Positions 25,416 through 40,100 of a DNA stretch of 64,000 nucleotides are shown in pieces. The notes under the pieces are model-generated. The model searched no databases, was not told the origin of the DNA, and saw only the letters and a list, made by a program, of their open reading frames with translations. Each line of letters begins with the position of its first letter. The first letter of the stretch is position 1. This DNA comes from Brugia malayi (lineage: Eukaryota; Nematoda; Chromadorea; Rhabditida; Onchocercidae): the NCBI RefSeq assembly GCF_000002995.4, contig NW_025062479.1:4149221-4213220 (forward strand). Reading direction: 5' to 3'. Position numbers and translations under genes: made by a program.

Positions 25416-28400
25416 TCACTTCATTCATTACCTACATGAATATTCAGAAGTTTCACTTTGGTTGCAAAAGAAGAATGTCGACTGAAATATTTAGGAAACA
25501 AACCGAAGATGTGAAAAAATATCTCTATCTTTTGCAAATAGTTTGGAAGATTTTATTTAAAGAAATAAAGAGAAGATATCTGGTTGAAGGTTGCATAGAA
25601 TAGAACGAATTTCATTTGCCTACGAATTCGATCTTTTGTTACAGTACTTTCTCTTTACTGTTTAGAAATAGATGTCTGAAATTTCAGAAAATGAATGGTA
25701 ATGTTCCCGCAATCGAGCATTCGAAAAGTTTGCAGTGAATTTCTTCAAGAGTGGATATGATCAATAAAACGTCCAAATCTTTCTCTTCCCGTAATTGTGA
25801 ATTCAATTTACCTATATATAGCTCTTCTTTCTTGCTTACCAATGCATGTCATTCAATTTCTACGCACCTTTATTAGCTGAATTTTTGTGTGCATTTCTAA
25901 ATTAATTGTACTACTAACCCGTCCATTCACTACTTTTTTTTAAAAAATGATTTCAGTACTTTTTTGTAAACTTTTTTAAACTTTTAAGGACTTTTTACGT
26001 TTGTACTAAACTAAAGTCAAAAATTTTGTTTATCCAATAAAAGAACATTTTCCGAGCTATTTATATTCAAATAACTTTGTAAATAATGTAATTAGGTGTG
26101 ACCTAAAAAAATATTAGTTTCGAAACTTTATGAAAAAAAAATATTTTCATCATTTTATTCTTTTACCTTTCCTAATCCTACCCATACCTTCAGAATCTTC
26201 AACCTGAAAGCTCATTTGTGTAAAATTTAAAAAACGAAACTTTGTAGCACAAAATTCAGCTGTTCAAGCAATCAAAAGAAGCATCAAACAGACATGTGTT
26301 TAAAATTCGTCCATCCCTTTATTAATTACCTTAATTAGCTGCCACTTTAATTTAATTCGTCTCGTTTCAACAGTTTATTCCGAACGAACAGCTCTGCAAA
26401 AATCTCTGTTTTTCCAACTGTAAGTCAAACCTGATTTTCTTCTGATTAAAATTAAATTTTCCTCCTCTAAGCAATCAATGAGCCATTCATTTTCGCTACG
26501 ATTACCTTACAATAGCGTTCTGACTAAAATTCCAATACTTGAGCTCCATCTGCCTCTCCAACTTCAAAACGCTCTTTTAAGAAATCTTGCAATGCACGAT
26601 TTCTCTTCTTTTACAAGCCAATTTTTTAATGTTAGAAAAAAATCCCTTTTCCGTAGCAAAAAACTGCACATTTCATTATAACGTGTAAGTCAAAATTTCT
26701 ATGAAAAATCCTGCCTTCCCTCTTTCCCTGCCCTCCCAAAAAGAAAAAAAAAAAAAAAATGCACGAAATTTAATAGTATTTGGAACTTGACGCGAAACAG
26801 ATTCAAGTGGTTTTTTTGTAATGCATTTCTCTCCAAATTTCTCTAAATCTTTTAAAACAGTTTCATGCATGCAATTTCTTATGTTGAGAAGGACATATCG
26901 TTTTAAGACGAAATTTATGGAAACGAAAGTGGAATGAAAAGTTCCTTTTCAAAAAAAAATCTAAAAAATCATAAACTTGCAAATGTTGGGAGAATTTGCG
27001 TACATATTTCTTCCGTTTTTCTGACTGTTTCGCCATCTCTTACAGTTTGATTTTCAAATGCAAATTTCCTAATTTACTCATTGTCCAAAAAGATATGACC
27101 TTGCGACTTGCAACATCTCTCTTCCGACGAATTTTCGTAAGAAGCGTATTTTTTTTTTGAAATTAGCTAAAATTTAATTAATTCAAAAATGCGTCTCGTA
27201 TTTTTTGTCTATCCTCGAAATAGTTTTCTCTCTCACGATGACTCAAATCTTCAGTCAACTAAGTAGCAGTATGACTTCTCTAAAGCTGTATTATCACTTC
27301 AGCAAACATTTTAAATATCTACGTAAAACTTCTCATTTTTCTTAATAATGGGAAAAGTTTAGCTCTGAGATATGCTGTACAAGAATGTATAATCTTCTGA
27401 ATCGATTTGCATCCATCTGTTATTGTTTGTCTATGAAATAGTTTCCTATCTCACACTCTAACTCGATGACTCAGATCTTTTTGTCTTCAACCAAACTCAC
27501 TTTTTATTTTTATCTGTTTTGTAATTTTAGCATATTTGTTAATAGTTAAACATTTATTCCAATATATCGTAAGACATTGCCTACCACTTAATGATTTAAT
27601 GCTTTGTGAAGATCAGCGAATAATAGTTATCAACGTTAATTGTAATTGCCAGCATTTTAGTTGAAACTGACTGGATCTACTTTCTGACTTCACTCGCTCA
27701 CTTTCGGGAATTTTATTTTAATTATTTTTTGGTACTCAACATTTGATTTAAATACATGATTGAATATGAAGATGATTACACTTTAAATTGGAACCACTGA
27801 TTTCATGGATAAAAACACTTCAATAGTTTCTACCATATTCATTTTTAGACATTAAAATACATAGAAAATTGACAATGAATCGAAAACATCGAGGAATCGG
27901 ATTCCAGCTACACTGGATAACAATTACATCTCTTTGGTTTGTTCACATCAGATATCTCAATCTTCTTAAAATGATTGCCACTACAATTTTTACATGCTCC
28001 TCCGATTTTTTTATCTCAGAATATCATTTCAGCACCTAAGAAACATGAAATACTCGAAGAAGCATGAGGAATTGGCATTTCTTTTTGCAAAACACTAAGA
28101 AGACGGTGTTCTATGCTGGACGAAAAAATGAACTATGTGCGTCTTATCCTCATGTTAACCGTCAGATCTCCAATAAGAAGTTTGAAATAGGAAAAGATTT
28201 TAAAAGTTTCAGGTACATAGTTTTCATTTGTTAACTTAATCACGTACTTTCATGATTGCAAGTCGATACAGTGATAAAAATTTAGAACAGTTCGTTTCGC
28301 CAACGCAATCAAGCAAGTTATAAAATTTTCGAAATCATCGAAGTACACCCACAGATGAATGAATACATGCAGCGGCTTTAGTTTTGAAAAAAATTTTTTC

Positions 28401-28551
28401 AGAAAAGACGAAAACGTAGTATAAAGAAGCTTTTGCTTTCATACAAAATCTTTTAAGCGAGGAGAATGTATTCAGGAATATTTTACAGACAAAAAGGGAG
28501 GAGGATAAGATGAGGAATGTTGAATGATGCTTGTCTTATCGATAACAGGTT

Positions 28552-28676
28552 GGTGGAAAGGAAATACATTTGACAAAAGGGAGACTTACTGTCGTGCGAT
28601 AAAACAAGAACTGCTTGTAACTTTAAGAAGTGGAGATGTACTAATCGCGCTACTGTAAATGGAATAATTCTCGATA
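28552..28676 (+). other. Coding-like patch, possible upstream PLC exon
   Basis: After an ATAACAG acceptor one frame stays open for about 125 nt, reading GWWKGNTF...RAIKQELLV, and ends at a possible GTAAAT donor. It lies in the PLC orientation, 2.5 kb before the first firm exon. Two other frames are also open nearby, which weakens the case. No domain was recognised. Confidence 0.2.
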
Positions 28677-31198
28677 CACCAGGATCGATTCAGTGCCAGA
28701 CGTATGGCTGGATAATCATCATTGACTGAACAAAAACCATAAGGAGGTTAAGCTAAAGGTCTACAAGGATAAGCTGAAGTGCAACAAAATGGAAGTTTCA
28801 CTTTGTGCGTTTGTGTCTCACTTGTACCGAAAGCAGTGCAACAACAACAAGTCATCTCTGATGATCTTAGCGCCTCCTTTTTTTCTCCACTATACGCAAT
28901 ATTGCATTTCTTACCGATTTGTCTCGCATCAGAATCCTTGTTTTAATCGAAAAACATTTCTGTTTGAACAAAAACATTCTGAATCTCTCTGAAATCAGAC
29001 TGACCCAATTTCTTTCATAAAATAAACATTTCTACACTTCTCTAGTCAAAACTGATTAAAATTGAAGTCAAAACTTTCAGTAAAAAGGTATGACCTAATA
29101 GATATTCTTGTTGGAATATTTTCCACCTTAATGAATATTACTTACATCATAGTTGCATAATACTTTCTATTGAATAGATAATTCGACTTCATTTAAATCT
29201 CACTTCTATTCCTTAGTCATAATTCCCATCACTTCTCTTTGTGTATTTAATATTTTATATTCTATGTATTATTTCTACTATCTTCTTCCGCCTTCTAATA
29301 CTAGGATTTTCTTATAAACCCGAAATTAGTACATTTTGCGAAATCCTCATGCATTTGTACTTACACTGAATCTGAAAGTCTTGTTTTAGATTTCCCTCTT
29401 GTATATTAAGTTTCGAACCCGTCTAATATAAAGTGTAGAAAACAGGTTCCTGAAAAATTTTACGCTTACTCTGATCAAAGTAGATCCTGTTGTACTTAAT
29501 CTATTACTGACTGAATGATTTCAGTAAATACAAGAAATATTAATAAGTGCATTTTGTCCAACCACTCCTGCAATGAGTTATTTTTTTAAGTAGGATACAA
29601 ATTTGTCATATCATTGAACTTTGACTGCGATCAATATTGCATGCTCCATTGTTTATTTGCTGCTTGACATATGTAATTTTAGTGTATTTGAAGACGTATA
29701 TTTATGAACCAATGTAAAAAAGTGTTGGAAATCTTTAGCGTTAGTTGTAAGATGTAAATGATATTCTGTAGTTGATCTATTATGTATAATTCATCACATT
29801 CATGTTACATCCGAATTAGTTTACATTTTTTGGCAAAAGGAAAACGAAGCCTTTAGACTAATTAACTTTGTCCACAGAATACTTGTGTGTATGTATATAT
29901 GTAAAATAATGTAATTAAAAATTAAAAGTTTAATCAATTATGCGTAATTCATCAGAATTCCATCAGAGAGTCAATTTTGCTAGCTATTACATTCTAATGA
30001 GTTTGCGAAATTGCTTATCTTTAAGTTTTCTAAAAATTCATTCACTTTCGAAAACATATAGTTCTTCGTAATCGTGTCACTCCAAATATTATTTCATCTT
30101 ATTTTCTGAATTATAGCGTTGTTTTCTCCATTTTCTTGTTGTTTAAGTTGTCCAACATATTTTAGGATTTGTGACATGCAGACTACTTTCTCCTTTTTTG
30201 GCAGATTTTTTCTCTAACAATTTTTTCTGGTATTACACTTTCCGAAACTGCGGTTCTCATTCGGTGGTATCCCTTAAGTGCACGTAAATTAAAAGCAATT
30301 TGCAAAACTTATGAATGATTTCGAGAATCTTGTGTTCAATCTGTAGGAGTGATGAATTACTGGAGGTATTTCGAGATTGCATTCTTGAACTTTGCACCAC
30401 TGAATGACAGCTTGTCTAATTTCTTTCGTGCCTATTTCATTCAGAATCCTTCTAGATCAAAGAGCCAGAAGGTGGTGCCTTTAAAAATTATCTTGATTTC
30501 AGGATCGTCCTATATAATCCAGAAATATAATTTTGACCGATTTACTTACATTACTGCAATACATTAATATCTTTCGTATAACGTTTCTACGCCTGCATTT
30601 CACATTAGCTTGTATTTTTTCAGATTTTTTTCAACAATTAAATTTTTTGTTCAAGAAGACAGTGAAAATTGTAATGTTTCGAAGTGAAAAATTCAGTTTT
30701 CATAGAAAAACCTAGTGCCAAAATCTGCGAGCGGCCTTTAACGTCTTTTTTTTTTCATCCTGATGTCCGAATCTTTTTCACAATCTGTTTTTTTTCATGA
30801 GGAATTCAAAAGTAGCAATCTGTTTTTGTCACTCTTTGGCTGCAACACGAAGTTTCATGAAATTTCAATTTCGTTTTGACTTATTTCGTTCGCTGTTTTG
30901 AATGCTTGTTTTTCTACTATAAGCTGTTCAGTGTATTATTATCTTTTCTGTCACATTTATTTGTTTAAGTTTAAGTAGAAAACTAACAGTTTATTTAAGC
31001 CACTGATTGAATATATTGGAACTTAAGTATAATAAAGTGAAATTTGAGAATTATTGTAGAATAGAACTAAAAAATGTCTGTTCTATAGTTAGATCCAAAT
31101 ATACAACCGTTGCAGCGAAGAAGTAATAAAACATAAATTTCGGTCAGTGCTGAATGTAGAAATTTAGCTACTTTTTTCTGAAGCATCATCGTATACAG

Positions 31199-34100
31199 TC
31201 GGTGAAATCGATATCAATGACTTTATGGGAAATGATGCAGAACAATGCTGCTTCCTCCATTTGGAAATCGATTTTTTCAGCAGTCAGTGATCAGTGCAAC
31301 ACATTTCATGCTGACAGAGTTTCAGGTATTTTTAGAAGTTCAGAAAAGAAAGAAGAAATTAGAATATTGCTTTTTTTTTTCTTTATTGCTCCTCGGTTCT
31401 CATTTCTTTTGTTCTTTTGTTAATATTCGAATTGTTTAGTGACTGTGCATGTATATCTAATACACTGTAGAAAATCTCCCAAATAAGCTTTTACCTTATA
31501 GAAAACGTTCTCTAAGTTGAGAAATGCAGTTACCTACAGAAATGTAAAATGAGTCCAGCTGTTCCATGCTAAAGAATCTCTTCTGCTCATATTTTAATCC
31601 TTCATTAAATCGGAAGTATTCGTAAAATCAACAAAATAAAAAAAAAAAAAAGATTCAGTCACATATTTTATTTAGGAAGTATATGCAACAAAAATTCCTT
31701 ACGTAATATTGCTTCCGTAAAATTATTCCCAGCTAACACAGAATTGAAAAATGACAGTATGGTCCTTGTGTACGAAGGTTTCATATCTAGTTTATGGCAA
31801 AGTTAAAGGTTGAAATTGAAAAAAGACTTTTGTAGATCATCGTGTTCGTTCAAAAATCGCAGCAGTTTACTAATGATGGCTTAGATTTAGGCAAATCATT
31901 TTTTTTACAGTACTGAACTGTCGTCATCTGACATGTTTCCCCTGAATACAGTGACAAACCTAATACAGAACTGTGGCGAGAAGACAAGCAAGCAATAATG
32001 TAAAATGAACAGTAGAGACTGTAATGTATTCTTGAAGTGAGGTATGAGTACTTAAGTTGGCTGAAGTGAACAATTCTGCTTGAGAAAAGATTGTGTGAAG
32101 ATTGAAATGGAATCTATACTTTCATATTCTTGAAGCTTCTTCAAGATTATTCTAATTTGTCCAATCGTTTGGAATAATATCCCTTGAGACCGAAGATGAA
32201 TAATATTTCTCCGTATTTTTCCATCTCAAGCAATACTGCTTTTGTTTTCTGTTCTCTCCACTGGTTTAAACTTCATTTTTTCTTTACAAGGATTTCTGAA
32301 TTTAACAAAAAGCTTGTCACTAGAAAAAATCTGTGACAGGGAAAAAGAGTTATTCGAAGAAGCAATTAGTACGAAAGATGTTCAAAATTCACCCATTTCT
32401 TTTGCTTTTTTTCGTTCTTTCTTTGGGTTTTTTTTTTTCTTTTCATGTCATGCAAACCGCATATTTTACTTCAATCTATGCTTTTTGAAGTAAATTGACT
32501 AAAAATGAAAGAGAAACTGGTTTAGGGGGAGGGGTGGAGAGTAAAGAAGAAGCAGTATAAGACGATCTTTTGCTTTCTTAGATGCAGATACAACAAGGCT
32601 GCAGCAACTATATAAAAAAAAATAAAGCTTAAACAAAGTAAAGACAAACTTTCTCCAACCAATATGTTCCTATATGCCGTAGAGTTCCCTAAATCGAGAA
32701 AATTTGGAACGCATAAAACTTCTCACTTTCCTTTGCTTCATAATTAAGAAGAAGGGAAGTTTCCCGTGAACGATTCTTGAAAATCAGTGGCAGTTTCATT
32801 TTATTTCTTTGTCTCATTCTACAACTGTATTTACAACAATTTTTCATTTCTCAATCCTGTAGAAATCCGCATGACAGCCAGTGTTGTTGAACGACTTGTC
32901 AACGCCATTCATTTAAATGCAGCACCTCCAAAGCCGAACTCTTTACTTGTATTCGTCTGTAAGTTAGGTAAAGTTTCTTTAAATATTACATATTATTTTT
33001 GTTATGATATTTATTTGAATATCTTTTCTTGGATACAAGAAGTGTATACGTTTGCATAGAAGATGATTCTGGTTTCAAAAATCCTTCAAGAAAACTAAAA
33101 TGTTTATGCATGTTACAATATAAAATTATGAACTGCAACTAATTCAAAAAATTGTTTCTATTCATACTTCAATTGTAAAATCAACAGAATAGAAAAAAAA
33201 AATTCATAATCAGTGCAAAAAATTATGTTAGTCTTACACTGAACCAGTTTTGATTTCCTTTGAATAAGGTAAGGTGTTAGCCGCTCAGTTTCCAAAAATT
33301 TCTGGAACTGATCTTTTTACAGAATTAAAGACTGTCATCTTATGTTTTGAAGTTTGTTTGTCTTACATTCAGCGTTATCGAAATTTGTTGATTATATTTC
33401 TCAAATTCAGATCTATAATTCAAATCTCTCTATACACTCTTGTTTTTTGCTTTCGTCCATTCATTCATTGCATTATTCATTAGAGATCAATTGTTACTAT
33501 ATTAATGAGGAATTTTCCTAAGTTTATAATTGAATTTCGCTTAGAAAAAGTGAAATTGTAAAATCAATATTGTGAGATAGAGATATGTAATTCCACATTT
33601 TATTATCTCGGAAACTTTTGTTCCGTATCAATCTACCAGATTTCAGAAGTGTAAAAATGCTTAGTTTATGCATCTTCAACTGATATGGAATTTATGTTCT
33701 CAGTGTGGTGGAATTCCCGAGGCTTCATTCAGATGATAAATTTTGTTTTGAACTACTAAAAAACTGATTTATAAACCGAATTTGTTAGTTTTTTACATGA
33801 ACCTCTTGGAGCGATGTGATTTTTTGAATCACATAGAATTGTTAACTTTTGTTACTTGCAAATATTGAGATGCATTATCATTGTAAGTTCATTTATTTCT
33901 TTGTTACACTGAACTGTTGTTGATGCAGTTCCGTTTTTTCCTCATTTACATCAGCTATTTTTAGCTTCATCACATCCAAACAGTTCGACAGTACATGATT
34001 TTGTAATTGGTGATGAACCAATTGCTTTATTTCGACCGGAACTTGAGAAACTACAACATATATTACATTTTCCCGAAGAATTAGCTTTTCAGGTATGAAA

Positions 34101-37100
34101 AAAAAAATACTGACTCTAAATTCATTTTAAAATTATTCCATTCTTTTTCCATAATTCTTCATTTTTACCGATGGCATTACGAAAGTATTAGAAATAGTTT
34201 TTTATTACAAAATGGAGCTGTATAAGAACGTAATAAAATTTGGATATCTTCAGTGTTTTGTAATTTATTTTTGAAAGAAATTAATGTTGAAAACTTTTTT
34301 TTTTTTTTTTTTTTCATTCGAATTTCTTGGTATAGAATTTGCTTGTTTAAACTAAGATTTTTGAAAAGGGGAACGTGTTTAGAATTAAGGGTTCACATGT
34401 GATAATGCTAAATGTACAAGGTTTTTAGTTGTCAGCAACCGAATATCAATTATTCTATGGGATGCAACCGATAGATTATGTCCATTATGTAAGCTGCGAT
34501 TTAACTTCAGTACCAGTTGCAAACAATCCAAGTCCCGTTCAAAATCTTGTTAAGCGCTTATCTGAGGTGTGCTTAAAGTTCTCCATTATCCAACAGTTAT
34601 CATTTATCCTTTGCTTTAGGTAAACTTATAATATGGTTGTAAATGAATTACGTACTCTAAAAATTTATTACTATTAACTTAAATCATTAATTTTATGTAT
34701 CCGCAAGAGGCTGCAATTAGAACAGTGATTAGATTTATTGGCAAAACGTAACTTTGGCATTATTTCAATAAAGCTTTAATTTGGCCGGGTGGCTAAATTT
34801 TTATGCTTGAGAAATTGAAAATAATTATTACCGATAAGAACAGATAACCCAATAAGACAAATTTTAATATTTTTTAATTTTTTGGTATGCATTTTGCAGG
34901 TAAGATAACGATAATTATCAGCAATTTTTCAATTTTTAAGTCGTTTTTCAGATAAGTTCGTGGGTAACCCATCTTATACTTAGCATGCCAACATCTGAAG
35001 AACGGAAAATAACTCTTATTTCTATTTTCCGAATGATCGATACGTGCTGGAACATTGGTTAATTTTTACTACAAACTTGTTATCGGTGTTGACCTTTCCC
35101 AAATTTCTGCTTTTCATTTTTCTGTCAAATTTCTAAATAATTTCTCGTTTCGAAATTATGCTTTATCATTGATTTTAAAAACTTCTATTAAAAAAAAAAA
35201 AAAAACGAAACACATGCTGTTTGCATCAGTTACGAAAATGAGTTGTAGAAATTCATAGGGATGTTTGTTAAAGGATTTAAGATTCAATAAGTAAGTATTA
35301 GTGTTTGACAGTGATTTTTTTAAATGTTTTTTTTCTTTTAAGTTCTGATTAAATTTTGAATATTGGGTTCACCTTAATACAACATTAAATTATTTGTATT
35401 TTCTCCATTTTTTTAAAGGATAAGGTATTTAGCGAAGATTTATCTATGTGTTTAGGTGTATGTTTTTTTTTTTATCTACATGTTTGTATTGCTTTTTGTT
35501 TGGAAAAAGAATGATGTAAATTGAAAAAGAAATACAAAAGAATAAGTCAAAGCGGAATAAAAACAGAAAATGGTTAATGTTTTTTATCTTTAGGCAATTT
35601 CAACGCAGCCGTTGAAATTCTGATGGGACTGAAAAGTGAAAAATTGCGATCATTTTGGTTGTCAATGAGATCTGAGGAAAAGAATAAATATGAACAGGTC
35701 CTTTGTTGAAAAATTTCATCTAGAGGAAAGCGGAAAATTGTTTAATAAACTTTATATCACTTCAAAAATTTGATGTTATTTTTGATCACTGGAAAGAAAG
35801 GAAAAACTACGGTGTTGTGCAAAATTTACAGCTTTGTGATGCTCTGTTACCCAGTAATCAGGCTGCTTTGTCGAGTATTTATCGAGAAGCGATTCAAAGA
35901 GCTTTACGCATGCCACAGTGCAGGCTGATTCCTTTTTTTGGTATCTTCCTGCGTGATTTATATGCAATAGTAAACGACATGCCAAGCGTTGTGATAACTG
36001 ATGATGAAAATAAAGAGAGGCTTGAGGTATCATTGTTCCTTTACAACGCTAAATCGAATAAAAATATACCAAGTTAATGATTAATTTATTGAAAAGTTTT
36101 TGAATCTTTTTTGTAGCTTATGAATAAACAAACTGGCGATAATCGTTGTACGTCTGAAATTGGAGTTAGTGGTTTGTTAAATGCTGATAAGATTAGTTTG
36201 GTGGCTGTGGTGCTTGATAATTTGGAACTGTTTTACCGCCATTATAAGAATGTAACCAGTTTTGTCATGGATCCTACGAAACCAAGTATTGGGAAAGAAA
36301 ATCCAAAACCTAAGGTATGTTTATAATCTTAGTTTATCAAAGGGTCTTAAAAACAAAAATAAAACGTAAACGAATATATTTGAAGTTCAACGAATTTCGA
36401 CCTTGCGAACCGTAAATTTTGAGGGTTATCATCCAGTGCAACCTGTCAAAGGTGTTGCGAGAAATGTCACTTTGGTACCTTTGGATACGAACCGTTTCGA
36501 TCTGGATGTGATCCAAAGGCTTCATCATGGTACCACAGTCATTCATTGTGATCCGTATACAAGTCGCAGCACCCTTTGTATGCTAAAACTGGATGCCACT
36601 TGTGGCTTGTTGTCATGGCATAAAGTTGGTTATTTGGGAACAAAGGAGACAAAAGATAAGGTATTCTTTAACTCATTAATTTTAAGAATCTTGAATGAGA
36701 GGTTTTTCGTTAAAATATGCAGATGTTTTAGGAATTTTTCTCCGGATATACATGAAATTTGCTGGTTATGAACTCATATCTTTCAAAATTTCTAATATGA
36801 TGTCCAAGTTGAGAAGTTCAGCTTATTTCTCGAAAAGCTTCCACTCCAATTAATTTTTTTTTTTTAAAGAGAAACCATCTTAAATACATTCTAGGATGCA
36901 TATATCTCATCAGTGACACGAATACAAAGTGCAAAACTGCAAAGTACGACACCACTAGAAAGTGGAAATCCTCCTTCATCACCAAGTTTACGACCAGCTG
37001 GAGCTGCCTGTACTATGTTGGAATGTGGCTTTTTAAAGCTTTCCTATATTAAATCTGTTGAAAATGTTACTTCACACGACATCAACATTGAGGTCAAATC

Positions 37101-40100
37101 ACTGTTAAACTTCATCAGATTGAAATTTTTCTTTCTGGAATATTTTGAAATCTAGTCAAGGTAAACGTGACCTTTAGCAGGATATGAGTGCTAAAAAAAC
37201 AGACGAATCTAAGGATATGAACATTGAATTTTTCATTATTTCGAAGGACTGCCTTTTCAGAACATTTACCGACGCTACTGCAATGAAGATATGTCTGTGC
37301 AAATGCATTGCTGGACAATAAATTTTGGTTGTTATTTGTCTGATAATGAATTTTTGTACTTTATCGCACCGGAGAAAAGCGCTCAGTGCTGGATAATCGG
37401 GTTAACAGCTGTATGTTTGTAATTTAAATTATGCAATAATAATTAAGGGTTTTTAGTGATGAATTCTATGTTTATCTAATAAATCTTGAAACACATTTAC
37501 TTTCTCATTTTCCTCTTTTTACTGGAGTCAAGACTACGTAGTTATAATAAATACAGTTAAAGGAATTTATAAAAATATCCTAAAATTTGTTCTTTAATTT
37601 TTTGATAGTTAAAGCTTTTCAGATTGTAAACTACTTCCTAGAACAGCAAAAATGCGCAGATCGACGAGTTTTATGGCTTAGAAAACTGTATTTACAATTG
37701 TATAACAATTACGAACAGGATAACGTGATCGATGAAGGCGTGATATCTACTGTACAGCCTCATGAAGCTCTACAAGCTTTTGGTGGCCGAGCCAAAGAGC
37801 AGAGGGCTTTAGGTATAACTAGATAAGTATTTTGATGAGAATCTATACCTTTAACGATTTCTTGCATCTCTGAAGATGCTTTAAATATTCTATTTCTTGT
37901 CAGGTTTGCAAAGTATCGTTTCGAAATCACTTCAATCAGGAACGATTCGTTCTGCAGAGGTTACGGCAAAAAAAGGTCGTTTAAAACAAATGACAAGTGC
38001 TGTTACTCGCCAAATGAAATTTGCAAACCGTAGTGCTCATCCACAACCATTTATATCTTTGAAGGTGTTTTAAATATCCACATTCTTGAATACTGTTTTT
38101 GAATATCTAGAACTTTGAACTGCTTTGGTCTTCTTTGTCAAAATTTCATGGAAACTGTTTAAGAAGAATGTTAATATGATCATCATTTTAAAATACACAT
38201 TGTGAGAGGAATTTGAAGAATCGAATATTTTAACCGGAAACATGCGTAATATTTTTATGGCTGTAATATTTTTCTGAAAACCCAAATTTTCAGGCGCAAT
38301 ACCAGTCAGTACGAAATCGCATAACTGGCAGACAGTTTACTGTATCAGACCCAAGCATATCAAAAATGCCTCGATCACATGACAGTTCCTCATCAGTCGA
38401 TACTATTAGTCTCTCCTCTTGGTACAAATCCAGAAAGTTATCAGCAAGAACTTTAGCCAATTTCTGGTCTGAGAAGACAAAAAAGTAAGCCCTGATTTTA
38501 TGACTTGCATGATAGCCTTCCAAATTGTTCAGAAATATATTTCAGAATATTAAAATTGTATTGTGAACAAATAATTTCATTTTTCAAACATCTCCTTCTA
38601 CATGCATAGCTAAAAATTGCTTAGTTGTTTTTTTTTTTTATAGCATGGAGTACCAAAAAGTCGAAATATTTCAAAATTACTACTACTTCTTTTTTAGTAG
38701 GACAAAAAGTTCCGAAAATACAAGTCAAAACCCAGCTTTCTCTAAGGAGTTTTTGCTGTCCTCGAAATCGTGTGAAGAAGAATATGCTGAGAAGCCCTTA
38801 ACATTATTCGAATTCATTGAATTGTACAAATCATTTAATGCAAACATGCGAACAGATCTAAAGTAAGTTCATTTTAGAAAATACGCTTTGAAGAACTTGA
38901 GTTCATACGAAAACATGTCAACAGTAATGATTATGCTTTTTTTTAGAGATATTTTCAATGATTTCCTCGTGGCATATGGATGTGGCAACGCAAATGCAGT
39001 TGAATGTGAAAAAAATCAAAAATTTTCACAAATAGAATCACCGCTTTGGGATACTGAGTTTATACCAAACGGTTCATAATTCAGCGTAAACATTGGAATT
39101 GAAGGAAGATGATGTTTACATAAAAAAATTACATTTTGATATAGACCAACATATATATACATATATATCGTGACTGTCTATCTATGTTTTTCTTATATGT
39201 TTAGGCAGAATTATTTAATAACAGTTCATGCGCTTTTTTGCAGATGTCCTTACAAGGAATACTTTTACAACTCAGCATATCAGTGAGAAGCAACAAAAGG
39301 TATACAACGCACTAGCTCTTGCTAGTTTAAATAGGTGTTTTTTTTTTTTTTTTTTTCGTTCAAAAAAAGAGTTGGAAACTGATCGTTGTTTTTTTGGACT
39401 TATGAAATATCTAAGTGAGAAGCGTTTTTGATGTGTACATAGTTACAGCACAATTGCAAGAATGTATTACTTAAATTCTTTTATAAACGAATTGGGAGAG
39501 AAAGTCAAGAAGGTAGCAATTAGTGCCTAAATATCAAAAACAGTAATAATCCTTACGATCTGTGTTATAAGAATAAAGAATTCTTACAATTTTTTCATAT
39601 CAGGAAATTTTTGTAACAAGCATACTATTTCAGTATGGACCTAACGGATACATCAAGATATTCATTTTTAACTCCTGCAATGCTGAAACAGTTTATTGAG
39701 ATACATCAGATGGAAATTGTGGATGAAGATTATGCAATCAAAATAATACAGGTCTTATAATGAATGTAATGACATGAAATTATATATCGTGTTTGTATAA
39801 TTTTGAAAACTTTTATTGCTTCCAGGAACACGAACCGAATTCAATTTACCGAAGTAGTCAGCAGCTTTCATTTGAAGGATTTGTACGATATATAACTGAC
39901 TCAACGAATTATGCGTTTGTGCCTGAAGCAATCAAACCTGATCAGGATATACTTCATTATCCATTAAACTATTACTATATTTGCTCAAGTCACAATACTT
40001 ACCTCACAGGTCATCAGCTGAAGGGTGAATCATCCACCGAAATGTATCGCCAGGTTGGATTTACATGCACAAGAATTACAAATAAATGTTATTATTATTA

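Larger units (their letters stand above)
21608..31198. other. Long divergent intergenic or 5' intronic region
   Basis: About 9.6 kb between the TPS start (-) and the first firmly placed PLC exon (+). It is AT-rich with scattered homopolymers and no repeated family recognised. It should hold both promoters and probably 5' exons of the PLC gene. The only coding-like pieces noticed are at about 28552-28680 and 30345-30410. All ATG-started open frames here are short and unsupported by splice sites. Confidence 0.5.
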
